A stretch of 53,378 nt of DNA from Sulfurospirillum tamanense (lineage in GTDB: Bacteria; Campylobacterota; Campylobacteria; Campylobacterales; Campylobacteraceae). The translations under genes and the position numbers were made by a program. The notes beneath the pieces were generated by a model. That model was not told the DNA's origin. It saw only the letters and a list, made by a program, of their open reading frames with translations, and ran no database searches. Below are positions 53,003 to 53,378 of the stretch, one piece after another; positions within the stretch are counted from its first letter, which is position 1, and each line of letters opens with the position of its first letter. The stretch is taken from positions 1 through 53,378 of the forward strand of contig NZ_JAFHKK010000019.1 in assembly GCF_016937535.1 (NCBI RefSeq), given 5' to 3'.

Positions 53003-53378
53003 TAATTTTATACCCTAACCCTCGAAATGACTCAATAAAATCTGGGCTTGTTTTTTGGCGAATTTTTCGCACATGCATGCGAATATCTGCATGGTGGATA
53101 GCTTTTCCTTCCCACACTTCCTCGCGTAGCATTTCGATACTTGCATATGCGTTTTTATTGCGGACAAGGTACAAGATAAGCTCTTTTTCTTTGGCCGTAA
53201 GGGCTATTTCTTTACTCTCTTTATACAGTAGTCCTTCAACAATATCAAAACGGTACACCTCATCAATCACCACACAATTTTTATTGTTAGTGGAATAAAA
53301 AGTATTAACCAGCTCCAACACACGGTACTTTAACTCCACTAAATCAAAGGGTTTTTTGAGGTATTCATTACAGCCAAG
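52983..53378 (-). CDS. OmpR-family response regulator, C-terminal part (cut by window end)
   Basis: Partial: the frame is open to base 53378. The first visible residues, GCNEYLKKPFDL, are the end of a receiver domain with the conserved Lys. The winged helix follows (about 50-130 of the visible part), with LTAKEKELILYLV, the DIRMHVRKIRQK recognition region and GLGYKI. The start and phospho-acceptor Asp lie outside the window. It is coupled to the kinase downstream. Confidence 0.9.
   Translation of the reverse strand, partial: LGCNEYLKKPFDLVELKYRVLELVNTFYSTNNKNCVVIDEVYRFDIVEGLLYKESKEIALTAKEKELILYLVRNKNAYASIEMLREEVWEGKAIHHADIRMHVRKIRQKTSPDFIESFRGLGYKINVKTEP

Overview
The window is a gene-dense stretch of a Campylobacterota (Epsilonproteobacteria) chromosome, most like Sulfurospirillum or Wolinella. 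The evidence is a TAT-dependent polysulfide/thiosulfate reductase operon (psrABC), NifS/NifU-type Fe-S assembly, HQWRQPLN-type histidine kinases, a DUF1104 protein, and the order def - clpP - tig / folE - fliI, which I recall from Campylobacter. I see no rRNA, transposase, integrase, phage gene or CRISPR array. This is core chromosome with one probable acquired gene, a KAP NTPase at 37.1-38.4 kb.

Layout. 0-3.8 kb: end of an EAL phosphodiesterase, a DUF1007-NicO metal permease, and ZnuC/ZnuB-like ABC subunits without a binding protein. 3.8-8.2 kb: a DMT exporter, an acetate/succinate-type carrier, and a polar amino-acid ABC operon. 8.2-12.6 kb: a PilZ protein, the operon glnB - hydrolase - OmpR regulator - kinase, and a cyclophilin. 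12.6-16 kb: a periplasmic binding protein - kinase - regulator cassette overlapping the cyclophilin gene. 16-20.7 kb: xth with a zinc-ribbon methyltransferase, malate synthase G, a rhodanese and a ferritin-like protein. 20.8-28.5 kb: small cytochromes, a 39-residue membrane ORF, and a nine-gene, nearly gapless minus-strand run: mlaE - mlaF - mlaD - lipoprotein - AI-2E permease - DUF1104 - regulator - kinase - cytochrome c. 28.6-30.2 kb: msrA, a hemerythrin and bacterioferritin. 30.3-30.7 kb: five tRNAs (Pro, His, Arg, Arg, Leu) behind one good promoter. 31-34.8 kb: psrABC and its terminator. 34.9-45.4 kb: thiG, a MATE exporter, the KAP NTPase, purN, nnr, comM, def, a degenerate GGDEF protein, clpP and tig. 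45.4-51 kb: a CytX-like carrier, folE, fliI, nifS and nifU. 51-53.4 kb: a Cache-like membrane protein facing a kinase/regulator pair cut by the window end.

The strongest unexplained signal is a short palindrome, consensus YTTACATGTAAR. The core TTACATGTAA occurs 26 times exactly by my reading (about 0.05 expected by chance for one given 10-mer). It occurs both between genes and inside genes. Inside genes it is read as Leu-His-Val in 16 of 18 cases, so the DNA word rather than the peptide seems to be what is kept. Several intergenic copies build hairpins. This looks like a genome-wide iterated element, comparable in style to uptake sequences or HIP1, with unknown function here.

A second signal links two distant promoters. 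Upstream of psrA, and between the divergent genes at 21.4/21.5 kb, there are TTTACGC-type direct repeats spaced exactly 11 bp. Each repeat pair is followed at the same distance by a -10-like hexamer, the arrangement expected for an OmpR-family regulator. Two OmpR-type regulators are encoded here in full and a third in part.
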